A stretch of DNA of 64,000 nucleotides from Cellvibrio fontiphilus (lineage in GTDB: Bacteria > Pseudomonadota > Gammaproteobacteria > Pseudomonadales > Cellvibrionaceae), in assembly GCF_035317345.1 (NCBI RefSeq), contig NZ_JAYKTU010000001.1. One strand, 5' to 3'. Shown here one piece after another: positions 17,409-26,672 of the stretch (position 1 is the first letter of the stretch; each line of letters begins with the position of its first letter). The translations under genes were made by a program, and so were the position numbers. The notes beneath the pieces are model-generated. The model worked only from the letters and a program-made list of their open reading frames with translations, was not told the DNA's origin and searched no databases.

Positions 17409-19313
17409 ATGTGCGGTTACGCCGGAATGGTTTTAAATTCAGCATCGATAAACTTGCTGGCGCCAGAGTTGCTCCAGGCTATGGGAAATAGTATTCGATT
17501 GCGTGGGCCTGATGATCAGGGAATTTGGCTGGATGAAAAAATCGGTGTGGGCCTGGTGCATCAGCGTCTTGCCATACAGGATTTATCGCCACTGGGTGCA
17601 CAACCCATGCATTCGGTATCAGGCCGCTTTACGATTGCTTTTAATGGTGAAATATACAATTTTAAACAACTCAAAACGCGTTTAATTGCGGCGGGATTCC
17701 AGTTTAAAGGTGGGTCGGATACTGAAGTTATTCTGGCAGCATTTGAGGCTTGGGGAATTGAACCTGCCCTCAATGATTTTATTGGGATGTTTTCAATAGC
17801 CTTGGTTGATCATCACCAAAAAGAATTATGGCTAATCCGTGATCGGATGGGTGAAAAGCCCCTGTATTACTACCATGCAGACGGTAATCTACTTTTTGCA
17901 TCCGAGCTTAAACCCCTAATGTTATGCCCTTTCTTTAAAAAAGAAATTGAGCCGGGTGCAGTGGGTTTGTTGATGCGACACAATTATATTCCTGCACCCT
18001 GGAGTATTTTTAAAAAGACGTTCAAATTGGAGCCAGCACATTATTTACGTTTTAATTTAGCGGATATAAGTGCGGCACCTGTAAAAGTAAGATACTGGGC
18101 ACCTTCGCTTGAGTGGAATAAAAGCCTCGATGCGCAAGCACTGCATCAACAACTTGAGCCGTTATTGAGCGAGATAATTGCAGATCAAATGATTTCTGAC
18201 GCTCCCTTGGGAGCATTTTTATCGGGAGGTATAGATTCGTCGACGATTGTGTCCTTAATGCAAAGGCAGTCGTCAAGACCAGTAAAAACCTTCTCGGTTG
18301 GTTTCAATGTCCCCGGTTTTAATGAAGCCGAACATGCAAAAGCAGTAGCCAGGCATTTAGGCACTGAACATAACGAGTTTTATGTTGAGCCTAAGGATGC
18401 ACTTAATATTATTAGCCTGTTGCCGGATATTTATGATGAACCTTTTGCTGATTCGTCACAAATTCCTACTTATATCGTAAGCCAGATGACACGCCGACAA
18501 GTGACTGTCGCCTTATCGGGAGATGGTGGCGATGAGCTCTTTGCTGGTTATAGTCGCTATGCGAGTTATGCGCGCAATTTTGCCTCCCGAAAAGCGAGCC
18601 TGGCAAATAGAATAATGAATGGTTTGCCCGCTCCTGTCATTGCTCGATTAACCCGTTTACTTAAGTCCAATCAACGGGAGTTATCGCCAGCACTGGTGTT
18701 GGAAAAAGTGCAGCGTTATAACCTGGGTTTTAATGCAGTTGATGCCCGTCATTATTATCAGAATCAGGTTGGTTATTGGCTCAACCCCGAAACAGAATTG
18801 AAATCCGCTGAACGTTTGCACTATGCATTGGATGATATGCCACTGCGTGAAGACTCAACTTCAACTTTCCAATGGTGCGATATTAATTCTTATCTGCCGG
18901 ATGACATTCTTGTAAAAGTAGACCGTGCTGCTATGGCGAACAGTTTGGAAACTCGTGTGCCTTTATTGGATCATCGATTGGTAGAGCTCTCTTTAACTGT
19001 GCCAACAGCGATTAATGTAGTCAACGGAGTTACCAAACAACCCTTACGTAATATTTTGTATCAGTATGTTCCGCGCGAATTGGTTGATCGGCCAAAACAA
19101 GGTTTTGCCGTGCCTGTTGGTCATTGGCTTAAAAATGAATTGCGTGAGTGGGCGGAAGACTTGTTATCGGAAAACGCATTGAATCAAAGTGGTATTTTTA
19201 ATAGTCCATTGATTCGTGAGAAATGGTTGGCTCATTTGAATACCAGTCACGATTATTCATTTCACCTGTGGTCGGTACTTATGTTCCAGAGCTGGTACAG
19301 GAAGTATATGTAA
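17409..19313 (+). CDS. XrtA/PEP-CTERM system amidotransferase (asparagine synthase-like)
   Basis: This is a class II glutamine amidotransferase of 634 residues. Cys2 is the N-terminal nucleophile (MCGYAG), followed by RLRGPDDQG, HQRLAIQD and FNGEIYN of the glutaminase domain (1-200). The synthetase domain has the ATP-pyrophosphatase loop starting at Ser272 (SGGIDSS) and VALSGDGGDELFAGY. The architecture and location match the amidotransferase that accompanies exosortase A loci, thought to amidate sugar acids of the polysaccharide; free asparagine synthesis (asnB) is the less likely alternative. AAGGAAAT lies just before the ATG. The next gene starts 2 bp after its stop. Confidence 0.9.
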   Translation: MCGYAGMVLNSASINLLAPELLQAMGNSIRLRGPDDQGIWLDEKIGVGLVHQRLAIQDLSPLGAQPMHSVSGRFTIAFNGEIYNFKQLKTRLIAAGFQFKGGSDTEVILAAFEAWGIEPALNDFIGMFSIALVDHHQKELWLIRDRMGEKPLYYYHADGNLLFASELKPLMLCPFFKKEIEPGAVGLLMRHNYIPAPWSIFKKTFKLEPAHYLRFNLADISAAPVKVRYWAPSLEWNKSLDAQALHQQLEPLLSEIIADQMISDAPLGAFLSGGIDSSTIVSLMQRQSSRPVKTFSVGFNVPGFNEAEHAKAVARHLGTEHNEFYVEPKDALNIISLLPDIYDEPFADSSQIPTYIVSQMTRRQVTVALSGDGGDELFAGYSRYASYARNFASRKASLANRIMNGLPAPVIARLTRLLKSNQRELSPALVLEKVQRYNLGFNAVDARHYYQNQVGYWLNPETELKSAERLHYALDDMPLREDSTSTFQWCDINSYLPDDILVKVDRAAMANSLETRVPLLDHRLVELSLTVPTAINVVNGVTKQPLRNILYQYVPRELVDRPKQGFAVPVGHWLKNELREWAEDLLSENALNQSGIFNSPLIREKWLAHLNTSHDYSFHLWSVLMFQSWYRKYM

Positions 19314-19315
19314 CT

Positions 19316-21520
19316 ATGGCTATTCAGGTTTCCACAGAAGTTATTACTGATCAGCTACTTGCTGAAATAGCGGATTTGTATGCTGCAGAAAAGTACAAGC
19401 AAGCTCTGTGGAAATGGCAGTTTTGTTCGCGCTTTGGTCGTGACTCACAATGTATAGTGGCAAGAGATGGTGAAAGAGTGGTTGGCTTTAATGCAACTAT
19501 GCCAATCTCCCTCATGGATGGCTCAGGGAAAAGTCCCGATGCAATATGGAGCTGTGATTTTATTGTCGCGCCGGATTATCGTGGCCAAGGCGTTGGTCAA
19601 GCAATCAAGGATGAAATGGCTCGATCATTTTCCATGCCGATCATGTCACTTGGCATTAGCGATAGTGCCTTTCCATTATTGCTAAAAAAAGGATGGCATT
19701 CACCCGCAAAGCTTGATGTTTGGGATCTGATTATCCAGCCTAAAACTCTAAAACAATTTGTTCTATTTTTTTGGGCAAAAGTCTGCCGGCTTTATCTCTC
19801 GGCTACAACGAAACTATCCAAGCAAAAATATATTGTTAATGAGCTGGGGTTTTTACCACAGCAAACCGTTGTTGAACATTTGTGGAAGCTGCATCGTGCT
19901 CAATCTATTGATGTCGAGATACGGCGGGATTATGCCTATTTAAAATGGCGATATACTGAGTGTCCGTTTAATGTGTATCGCTTTTTACACATTGGTTCTG
20001 CAGTCCAAGGTGCCTTGGCGCTGGTTGTGTTTCGCATTACACCCGGTAATTCGCTTGAAATAATTGATTTTATCGGGGTCAAAAATACCTCTTCGGTATC
20101 AGCGGTGTGTAGCTATTTGCTGAAAAATTATCCTGTTATTTCGGCTGTGCATTGGAATACATCTATTGCATCTTTACGCTCAGGGTTGATCGCCAACGGA
20201 TTTGTAAAAAAAAGCTACGGCTCTCGTTTTGCTACTTTGTCACCTTATACCCAACAGCAATGGGGTTTGGTGGCGGGTGACTCCGATGGTGATTTTCTGC
20301 GTGTCGCTAAAGAGGCGTTCACATCTAACTCTTCTGTGGCTGGTTTACAGCAGCCGGGCTCAACCGCAATTCTGGCGATTAATCTAGTTGGCAGGCCTGT
20401 TTATTCTTGTCCGGAAGGATTTATTTATCGGCAGCTTTCCGAGCAGGAGTTTCAAAGCCTGGAGCCAACGTGGACACTACTCGTTAATAAATCTGATGCA
20501 AACCCTTTGTTTATGGGCTGGCAGTGGATGATGGCTTGGTGGAGTCAATGGGGGCGCCACTTGAAGTTAGAGCTGAATCTGATCCTGATTTTTGATAAGG
20601 ATTCTTTAGTTGGAATCCTTCCGTTATACCGTGTTAAAAAAAATCTTATGATGCAGTATCAGTTTATTGGTAATGCTTGGGCGCTTGCCCCTACGGTGCG
20701 ATCAGAATATATAACGCCAATCTTTGATCGACAAAAGGCGGCATTACTTTATAAAAGTTTGGCCTGTTTTATTCTAACGCGCGCACCAAATTCCACGTTT
20801 CTGTTTCCAGATACCACAGGTAATCCTATAGCGGGTGTCAAATTCTGGCAGCATCGTATTGATGCCGGTTACAAAGTCGATGTTACTGGTAGTTTTAATA
20901 ATTATGTGGACTCACTTGGGCGAATGACACGGCTAAAAGCGTTCAATCGGCGCGCCTATCTTTTGGAGCATTACTCTGCGGTAGAGTTTGTTGCGTTGGA
21001 TCAATCGGCCAAACAATTAGAAGAATTTTTTACTAACTTAAATTCTTTTCATCTTTTACGCTGGGGTAAGCCTTGCTTTTCTCCGCGTGCTGTCGAGTTT
21101 CACAAGCAATTATTATCTTCGAAAAATATCAAAGGCTTGCTTTCTTATCTGGCAGTGAATAACCGCATAGTATCGGCGTCTTATAACATTCAAGTCGCGG
21201 ATGTTATCTACAATATTCAGTCAGGATATCTTGAAGAGTTTGATAAAAAGATCTCGCTAGGCACTTTGCACATGGGGTGGATAATTGAGTCGGCTTTTGG
21301 GAGCCCTGATGTTAATTATTTTGATTTTTTAGCCGGTTTTGGTCGTGCAGAGGACTATAAACGACACTATCGCGGAACTGCGGTTGATTTTTTCACGCGA
21401 CAATATTTTTCATCCAGCATGGTTGCAGCTGCTCATATTTCATATTTTGTTATGAAATCCAGACTCAGAAAACTGCTTGTTAAATTGAGGCAGTTTATTG
21501 GAGGGCATCGTGAACTTTGA
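19316..21520 (+). CDS. GNAT plus FemAB/CelD-like acyltransferase fusion
   Basis: The start at 19316 is 2 bp after the amidotransferase stop; a 31-residue in-frame upstream extension would overlap that gene. The 734-residue protein joins two units. The first (about 1-190) is a GNAT N-acetyltransferase with the acetyl-CoA loop RGQGVG at 89-94 after CDFIVAPDY. The second (about 400-734) resembles the FemAB/BioF2-like GNAT_6 fold found in PEP-CTERM and cellulose loci: YRQLSEQEFQSLEP, LLRWGKPCFSPRAVEFHKQLL and the ending FLAGFGRAEDYKRHY. The enzyme may add acyl or aminoacyl groups to the polysaccharide. FemAB-like proteins in such loci are usually single-domain, so the fusion is unusual. Confidence 0.75.
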   Translation: MAIQVSTEVITDQLLAEIADLYAAEKYKQALWKWQFCSRFGRDSQCIVARDGERVVGFNATMPISLMDGSGKSPDAIWSCDFIVAPDYRGQGVGQAIKDEMARSFSMPIMSLGISDSAFPLLLKKGWHSPAKLDVWDLIIQPKTLKQFVLFFWAKVCRLYLSATTKLSKQKYIVNELGFLPQQTVVEHLWKLHRAQSIDVEIRRDYAYLKWRYTECPFNVYRFLHIGSAVQGALALVVFRITPGNSLEIIDFIGVKNTSSVSAVCSYLLKNYPVISAVHWNTSIASLRSGLIANGFVKKSYGSRFATLSPYTQQQWGLVAGDSDGDFLRVAKEAFTSNSSVAGLQQPGSTAILAINLVGRPVYSCPEGFIYRQLSEQEFQSLEPTWTLLVNKSDANPLFMGWQWMMAWWSQWGRHLKLELNLILIFDKDSLVGILPLYRVKKNLMMQYQFIGNAWALAPTVRSEYITPIFDRQKAALLYKSLACFILTRAPNSTFLFPDTTGNPIAGVKFWQHRIDAGYKVDVTGSFNNYVDSLGRMTRLKAFNRRAYLLEHYSAVEFVALDQSAKQLEEFFTNLNSFHLLRWGKPCFSPRAVEFHKQLLSSKNIKGLLSYLAVNNRIVSASYNIQVADVIYNIQSGYLEEFDKKISLGTLHMGWIIESAFGSPDVNYFDFLAGFGRAEDYKRHYRGTAVDFFTRQYFSSSMVAAAHISYFVMKSRLRKLLVKLRQFIGGHREL

Positions 21521-22517
21521 AATCTATTATTCGCGCGCTGGCTTTGGACTTTCAAAAGATGCCAGGATTTTAAGTGAAGCGCTGGCTTTTTTGGGCCATG
21601 ACGTGGTGGTGAAGGAGCTTCCTAAAGCCGGTGAGGGCTTTGGCGGGAAATTTAATGAGAAGCTACAAACGCTATGTATGCTTTTCAGCATGTTGTTTTT
21701 TTATAGAAAGCTACAGCGAATATTTCTAGGAAAGCCTACAGTTGTTGCGATTCACTTGGAAAAAATATTTTACTGGAAGTTATTTTTGCATCGACATCAT
21801 GTATTGATACCAAATCAGGAGTGGTTTAATCCAAAGCAGTTTTCCTTGCTATCCTTTGTCGATGGCATATGGGCCAAAACTTCTTTTGCTGTAGGTATAT
21901 TTGCTGAATTTAAGTCCAATATTTGTAGGATCGGCTTTAGTTCAAGTGTTGAACCGATTTCTACATCAGCAAAAACAAGGGACTATTTTTTTTCCAGAGT
22001 GGGGATGAGTAGATTTCGTGGTGCCGAGGTGCTGGTAAATCTTTGGCGTTCTCATCCTGAGTGGCCTTTATTAAAACTTGTTATCGATAACTCATGCCGG
22101 CCATTGAATCCTCCTCACAATGTTGAATATCTCGACATTTTTTTGAATTATGAAGATTATATTGCTTGTTCCAGTGCGGCGCTTTTTCACATATACGCTA
22201 CCGAAACCGAAGGGTTCGGGCATTCTATTGTCGAGGCGATGGGGAGTGGTGCCGTAGTGCTAGTAACTGATGCACCGCCAATGAATGAAATTGCGAATTC
22301 AACTTGTGCGCTGATGGTTGGCTCCTTTTATAAAGGGCAGAAATGGTTTTCTCCGAGATTTTCTGTCCTGCCTGCTGAGCTTGAGGCTGCTGTAAATAAG
22401 GCCTTGCAAATGAGCGGAGAAGAAACACAAAAAATTGTAGATAATGCCATGCTGCGGCCAAATATTTTAAAACAAGATTTCTATTCCAGTTTGGCTTCTG
22501 CCATACAAAAACTTTAA
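21510..22517 (+). CDS. Glycosyltransferase (GT4-like)
   Basis: I chose GTG 21510 because GGAGGG precedes it by five bases; it overlaps the upstream gene by 11 bp. The 335-residue protein begins FEIYYSRAGFGLSKDARIL, a variant acceptor loop. The donor domain shows YFFSRVGMSRFRGAEVLVNLW, VEYLDIFLNYEDYIACSSAALF and the E-x7-E-like segment TETEGFGHSIVEAMGSGAVVLV. It is cytoplasmic. The body is more AT-rich than the amidotransferase gene. It is the last tightly overlapping gene of the long operon. Confidence 0.82.
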   Translation: MNFEIYYSRAGFGLSKDARILSEALAFLGHDVVVKELPKAGEGFGGKFNEKLQTLCMLFSMLFFYRKLQRIFLGKPTVVAIHLEKIFYWKLFLHRHHVLIPNQEWFNPKQFSLLSFVDGIWAKTSFAVGIFAEFKSNICRIGFSSSVEPISTSAKTRDYFFSRVGMSRFRGAEVLVNLWRSHPEWPLLKLVIDNSCRPLNPPHNVEYLDIFLNYEDYIACSSAALFHIYATETEGFGHSIVEAMGSGAVVLVTDAPPMNEIANSTCALMVGSFYKGQKWFSPRFSVLPAELEAAVNKALQMSGEETQKIVDNAMLRPNILKQDFYSSLASAIQKL

Positions 22518-22558
22518 TCGCTGCGTTTTTGGCGGCACACTTGCTTACGGATGATATT

Positions 22559-23425
22559 ATGCTCGTTACTATTATTACACCTACCTATAATCGCGAAGCC
22601 TTCCTCCCAGCTGCAATAGAAAGCGTACTTGCACAAACCTATAAAAATTTTGAATTTATTATTGTTGATGATGGTTCAGAAGATAATAGCCGTAAACTGA
22701 TTGAATCTTATGCAGAGAAAGATTCCAGGATCAAATATTTATATCAGGAAAACCAGCGGCAAAGTGTTGCGCGTAATTATGCTCTGTCTGTTGCTAACGG
22801 CGATTTTATTTGTTTTCTGGATTCAGATAATTATTGGCCCAATGATAAATTGGAGAAATCGCTAAAGGCGTTTGCTGATCATCCTGAAGCAGATATTGTA
22901 TACGGAGATTGCATAACTATTGATGAGCAGGGGGCTGAGTTGCATCGCAATAATATGCGTCGCTATTCGGGTCGTATAGCCGGGCTGCTATTGAAAGATA
23001 ACTTTATCAGCATGAATACCACTATGACTCGTCGCAAATGTTTCGATGAGATGGGAGGTATGAGCGGTAAACGCAGAGTGGCTGATGATTATGATCTTTG
23101 GTTAAAGTTTTCTGCGCGCTACAGGTTTCAATATATTCCCGAGTTTCTGGCTTATTATCGGGTGATGGAAAATCAAATTTCCAGCAATAAAAAACTACGT
23201 TTTGAAACTAATGAAAGCATCATTCAGGATTTTCTCGCTGCCTATCCGCATGCAGTAACAGCGCAGGAGAAAAAGGTGGGGTTATGTGCTTTTTACACTC
23301 GAAAGGCCAGGCACTATGCGGCCACTGATAAGCGTGAGTCATATGCCTCTATACGTAAGGCTCTTGCTGTTAGCCCGTTTAATTTTGGTGTTTGGCGCGC
23401 TCTGGTTAAGATATTGATTTCCTGA
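22559..23425 (+). CDS. GT2 family glycosyltransferase
   Basis: The 288-residue GT-A enzyme opens with VTIITPTYNREAFLP; the motifs FIIVDDGSEDNS, CFLDSDNYW (DxD) and the acceptor-side MGGMSGKRRVADDYDLWLKF are all present. ATG 22559 places the first beta strand at residue 2; the in-frame TTG at 22529 would add ten residues unlike the family. The gap to the previous gene is 41 bp, larger than elsewhere in the operon. A strong terminator follows directly, so this gene closes the polysaccharide cluster on the + strand. Confidence 0.9.
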   Translation: MLVTIITPTYNREAFLPAAIESVLAQTYKNFEFIIVDDGSEDNSRKLIESYAEKDSRIKYLYQENQRQSVARNYALSVANGDFICFLDSDNYWPNDKLEKSLKAFADHPEADIVYGDCITIDEQGAELHRNNMRRYSGRIAGLLLKDNFISMNTTMTRRKCFDEMGGMSGKRRVADDYDLWLKFSARYRFQYIPEFLAYYRVMENQISSNKKLRFETNESIIQDFLAAYPHAVTAQEKKVGLCAFYTRKARHYAATDKRESYASIRKALAVSPFNFGVWRALVKILIS

Positions 23426-23433
23426 ATTGCGGA

Positions 23434-23468
23434 CATAAAAAAGCCCGGCATTGCCGGGCTTTTTTATG
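23434..23468. terminator. Bidirectional terminator between convergent genes
   Basis: CATAAAAAAGCCCGGC (23434-23449) is the exact reverse complement of GCCGGGCTTTTTTATG (23453-23468), with a 3-base loop. It has U tracts in both directions and sits between the GT2 gene (+) and the PEP-CTERM gene (-), so it should end both transcripts. Confidence 0.95.
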
Positions 23469-23478
23469 TGGAACTTAA

Positions 23479-24171
23479 TTAAGCTTTCAAACGACGAGCG
23501 CCGAACAAGCCCAGTAAACCCATGCTCATCAAGAGCAGAGTAGTTGGCTCTGGAACGTCAGTAACACGAACGCCAATCAACAGGTCGTCATGGTTGTCGT
23601 CATCGCCAGCATGAGGGCCGGTATCATCCAAAAACAAAATGGCATCATAATTTCCAGCGTGAGCAGCTTTTGCGTTGGGGCCTTGGCCGCTGAAATAAGC
23701 ATTGAGGGCTACAGCAAAAGAGTAAACGCGGTTGTTAGTGCCAAGTGTTGAACCTTGGGCGTTGGTAACGCTCAAATTGTGGCCTGGCAGTACGGAAGTT
23801 GGGGGAACAACAGTGGTAAACAAGAAATCAAACAGGGCGTCTTTTTCTACATAAGTAGTAATAGTGCCTTTGTTGGTCTTGTTAAGGCCTGCTTCCGCGT
23901 CGCCCGGGACAGAGAAAATATTTTCCCAATTGGACTCCTGACCGAGGAAGTAATAGGTTACTGCCAATTTAGCATTCGCTTTCAAGCTACCAGCAATGGT
24001 GTAGCTGCTTGGCGTCACATAACCAGGGGCAGTAAAGTTGTTGTTTGAAAATGCAGGGATGTTGGGAGCATAAGAAGAGCTGCCGCTGTCCACTACAGAG
24101 ATAAGTCCAGCGCTTGCACTAATTGAGCTGAGCGCGAGTACCGCTGCTGCTGCCAGTTTGATGAGTTTCAT
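23479..24171 (-). CDS. PEP-CTERM sorting-domain protein (XrtA substrate)
   Basis: The 230-residue protein has a signal peptide (1-21, ending SISASA). The C-terminal tripartite tag is complete: VPEPTT at about 206-211, a hydrophobic helix (LLLMSMGLLGLFG) and the basic end ARRLKA. The VPEP motif is what exosortase A recognises, so the mature protein is expected to be cleaved and processed at the inner membrane, then anchored or released. The middle (Ser/Asn-rich, with DDTGPHAGDDDNHDD) is a secreted beta-rich domain I cannot name. A sigma-54 promoter lies upstream at 24234-24250, and AAAGGA precedes the ATG. It is probably the nearest target of the PrsK/PrsR pair encoded downstream. Confidence 0.93.
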   Translation of the reverse strand: MKLIKLAAAAVLALSSISASAGLISVVDSGSSSYAPNIPAFSNNNFTAPGYVTPSSYTIAGSLKANAKLAVTYYFLGQESNWENIFSVPGDAEAGLNKTNKGTITTYVEKDALFDFLFTTVVPPTSVLPGHNLSVTNAQGSTLGTNNRVYSFAVALNAYFSGQGPNAKAAHAGNYDAILFLDDTGPHAGDDDNHDDLLIGVRVTDVPEPTTLLLMSMGLLGLFGARRLKA

Positions 24172-24233
24172 ATGTTTCGTCCTTTAATGTGTTGCAATGA
24201 GTGATTTAAAAATAGCCTAAGCTCCGATGAAGA

Positions 24234-24250
24234 AAGCATTATTCGGGCCA
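24234..24250 (-). promoter_or_regulatory. Sigma-54 (RpoN) promoter for the PEP-CTERM gene
   Basis: On the - strand the sequence TGGCCCGAATAATGCTT matches the -24/-12 consensus TGGCACG-N4-TTGCW at all key positions, with GG and GC exactly 10 bases apart between elements. The start codon is about 60 bases downstream, leaving room for a short leader with AAAGGA. PrsR, a sigma-54 activator with a GAFTGA loop, is encoded 2.5 kb away. Confidence 0.82.
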
Positions 24251-24341
24251 TTTTTATAAATAATATAAAAAACAGTGAGTTATGTGTTTTTTTGATGGTT
24301 TGCGAGGCTCTGGCCTGTAAATTTTCCCGACTGCTTGAGGC

Positions 24342-25385
24342 TCAGGTTTTCTGGTTTTTAATCGGCATGCTCGCTAGCCTTTCCAATCTGCTAAACAGGC
24401 TTTGCATACATTCTCTAAATATTCTTGAACCACCCGGCTCCAAATAGCGAAACACCAGATAGGAGAGACACAACATCATGGCCGTGGTTATTACTATTGC
24501 TAGGCCTGATGGTACAACGTTGCTCAGCTCATCGATGATCAATTTCCCGGAATGATTGTGTAATAAGTAGAGTGGATAAGTTATTCCACCGAGTGTCGAG
24601 TATGTGGCTAGAGGTTTCAAGGCGACTTTTTCCAGCGCAATCAACAGGAATATGACGTGGAAGAAAATGACGATGAGACCAGCGATCAGGCCTTGCTTTA
24701 TGTCGCTGTTTGGCAGGAAGCCTGGTGCCTGATTAAAGCTCTGCACTATGCAAAGCAAGCTGGAGATCACCAGGGTCAGGTTGGTGATTGCCGTATGTTT
24801 TTTGTCCCAGATTAAATAAAGGCAGACGCCGGAAATGAAATAACAAGAATAGCCTGGGTTTATAAACCAACCCATTTTGGAGGGTTGCCCCAACGTCAGG
24901 TTGCTCAAGGTGAGAATCAACCAAAGTGGCAGCCAAATATTGTAGCGATGGAAACTTTTTAACAGCATCAGCAAAAAAATGCAGGCGTAAAATTTCAGTT
25001 CTACCTGTAGCGTCCAATAAACCCCATCGATATTTTTTACGCCCAGGTAATCATTCAGCATGGTGAGGTTAATCAAGATGTCACTGATTGAGGGTGGTGA
25101 ATCACTGAGTGTGTAACTAATACCCGCAGTAAATAACACCCCGATCCAGAAGGCAGGGTAGAGGCGTGCTCCGCGTGATATAAGAAAAGTGACAGGATTG
25201 CGTCTTTCTGCTGAAGCTGCAATGACGAAACCACTGATCATAAAAAATAGGGGTACCCCGAGATACCCGTATTGGGCGATGGCTGCTAATGCCGGGTAAG
25301 AGGGGTTGGGTTCTGCAAGGTAGTGATAAAACACTACCGCCAGTGCTGCAATAAACCGCAGCAAATCAAGCGCCTGTAATCTCAT
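24342..25385 (-). CDS. Acyltransferase 3 family membrane protein (OafA/YrhL-like)
   Basis: The 347-residue protein has about ten membrane helices and moves acyl groups, typically acetyl, onto extracytoplasmic sugars. Family marks are RLQALDLLRFIAALAVVFYHY (the R-x10-H motif: Arg10 and the His of FYHY), VPLFFMISGFVIAAS, and GVYWTLQVELKFY. AAGGAA lies six bases before the ATG. It lies between the PEP-CTERM gene and the lipoprotein gene, all on the - strand. O-acetylation of the exported polysaccharide is the likely role by context. Confidence 0.88.
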   Translation of the reverse strand: MRLQALDLLRFIAALAVVFYHYLAEPNPSYPALAAIAQYGYLGVPLFFMISGFVIAASAERRNPVTFLISRGARLYPAFWIGVLFTAGISYTLSDSPPSISDILINLTMLNDYLGVKNIDGVYWTLQVELKFYACIFLLMLLKSFHRYNIWLPLWLILTLSNLTLGQPSKMGWFINPGYSCYFISGVCLYLIWDKKHTAITNLTLVISSLLCIVQSFNQAPGFLPNSDIKQGLIAGLIVIFFHVIFLLIALEKVALKPLATYSTLGGITYPLYLLHNHSGKLIIDELSNVVPSGLAIVITTAMMLCLSYLVFRYLEPGGSRIFRECMQSLFSRLERLASMPIKNQKT

Positions 25386-25452
25386 AGTGGTTCCTTGAGT
25401 TATTGAGGCGCTGATTATCTATTATGTTGAACTGGGTCTACCAGTTGCGTTT

Positions 25453-26451
25453 TTATTTGGGGGTCAGTTGCACAAACCGGCTGTAGAGACCATTGGTGTC
25501 GAATGCGGCGATCAAGACTATTGTGTTGCTGGTGAAGTCCGGACGAGCTAACTGGGTTGTGGTGTTACTGTTAATTATCTCGCTGATATAACTGCTGCTA
25601 TTAGCCGGTTTATAGCGGATCTCGTAACCACTGATTTCGTGCAGCTCTAGATAGGTCCCATTTTCACGCTGCGAAGGGATGGTCCAGGTTACCCGTAAAT
25701 TTCCATTCATCGCAATTGAGCTGCTGCTTGCGGATGATGGCGCGCCACTGGAAGTTTGGGAGCTACTTGATGCGCTGGTTGTTGCAAGCGAGCTGCTCAT
25801 GCCGCTGGAGGATTGTGTACTGCTTTTGGCTGAGCTTGTGGCACTTCCGGCAGCAGCGGTTTTTACGATAAGTGAATTGGAAAAATTTGATCTATGGCCG
25901 GCTATATCAATGGCCCTGACAGTGTAGGTGTAGTAGGTGTTGGCCTTGAGATTGGTATCTTCAAATTCCAGATTGCTGGCGTTAGTTGTACTGATTGCGA
26001 TGCCATCGCGACGAATTTCATAGCGGGAAAGTCCCACGTCATCCGTTGAGGCATCCCAACTTAGCAGTGCATTTTGGGCAGTAACTGCTAACAAACGGAG
26101 CGCTCTGGGCGCGCTGGGAGGCATGTCTGCGGCGTTCGAGTCATCCACTGGGAACTCAGTATCATCAGGAAATTCACTGTTGGGGCTACTGCTAATAGCA
26201 GTTACCGATGACATGGCAGTGCTTGATCGAATCGAGGAGGCTGCACGACTGGACGACGATTTGCTGGTGCTTGATGGTGACTTAGAGGCTGAGGTTGTGA
26301 CAATCGGTGTCGAGCTTGCAGCAGCGATGGGTTGGCTGCTGGCGGAGCCTTGTGCCTCGGTTCCACCGCCGCCACAGGCGCCCAATAGAAGGCTGAGAGA
26401 TATTGCGAGTAAACTCCGGCTTAATCGACGTGTTACGTAGCCAAACATCAT
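25453..26451 (-). CDS. Serine-rich lipoprotein with fibronectin type III domain(s)
   Basis: I chose ATG 26451 (or the adjacent ATG 26448) because GGAAATTAGA precedes it; an earlier in-frame start at 26505 would place 18 residues before the signal. The protein (332 residues) has a signal with lipobox LLGAC followed by GGGG, then a serine/threonine linker, a fibronectin III domain (PSAPRALRLLAVTAQNALLSWDAST to TYTVRAIDIAGHRSN), a second poly-serine linker, and a second beta-sandwich segment (LRVTWTIPSQRENGTYLELH). Such poly-Ser linkers are a habit of Cellvibrio-type marine and soil carbohydrate degraders. It is an outer-membrane or inner-membrane lipoprotein of unknown ligand. Confidence 0.82.
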   Translation of the reverse strand: MMFGYVTRRLSRSLLAISLSLLLGACGGGGTEAQGSASSQPIAAASSTPIVTTSASKSPSSTSKSSSSRAASSIRSSTAMSSVTAISSSPNSEFPDDTEFPVDDSNAADMPPSAPRALRLLAVTAQNALLSWDASTDDVGLSRYEIRRDGIAISTTNASNLEFEDTNLKANTYYTYTVRAIDIAGHRSNFSNSLIVKTAAAGSATSSAKSSTQSSSGMSSSLATTSASSSSQTSSGAPSSASSSSIAMNGNLRVTWTIPSQRENGTYLELHEISGYEIRYKPANSSSYISEIINSNTTTQLARPDFTSNTIVLIAAFDTNGLYSRFVQLTPK

Positions 26452-26672
26452 TCTAATTTCCAAAAATATCCTGGATATGGGCGCATGATTCAGGTAACTG
26501 ATCATGCGGTATGTAATGCATTAGATTTAGCAGTAAGCAGTGGGGCGCTACTGCTTTTGCCGCATATTTTTTTCATTAAGCGAAACGGTTGGGGCATTTT
26601 GTGATAACTGGCTCGTTATAGTGAGTTTTTTTATATGTCCAATTGTTATATCTGTTTTGTGAGTAACGCGAC

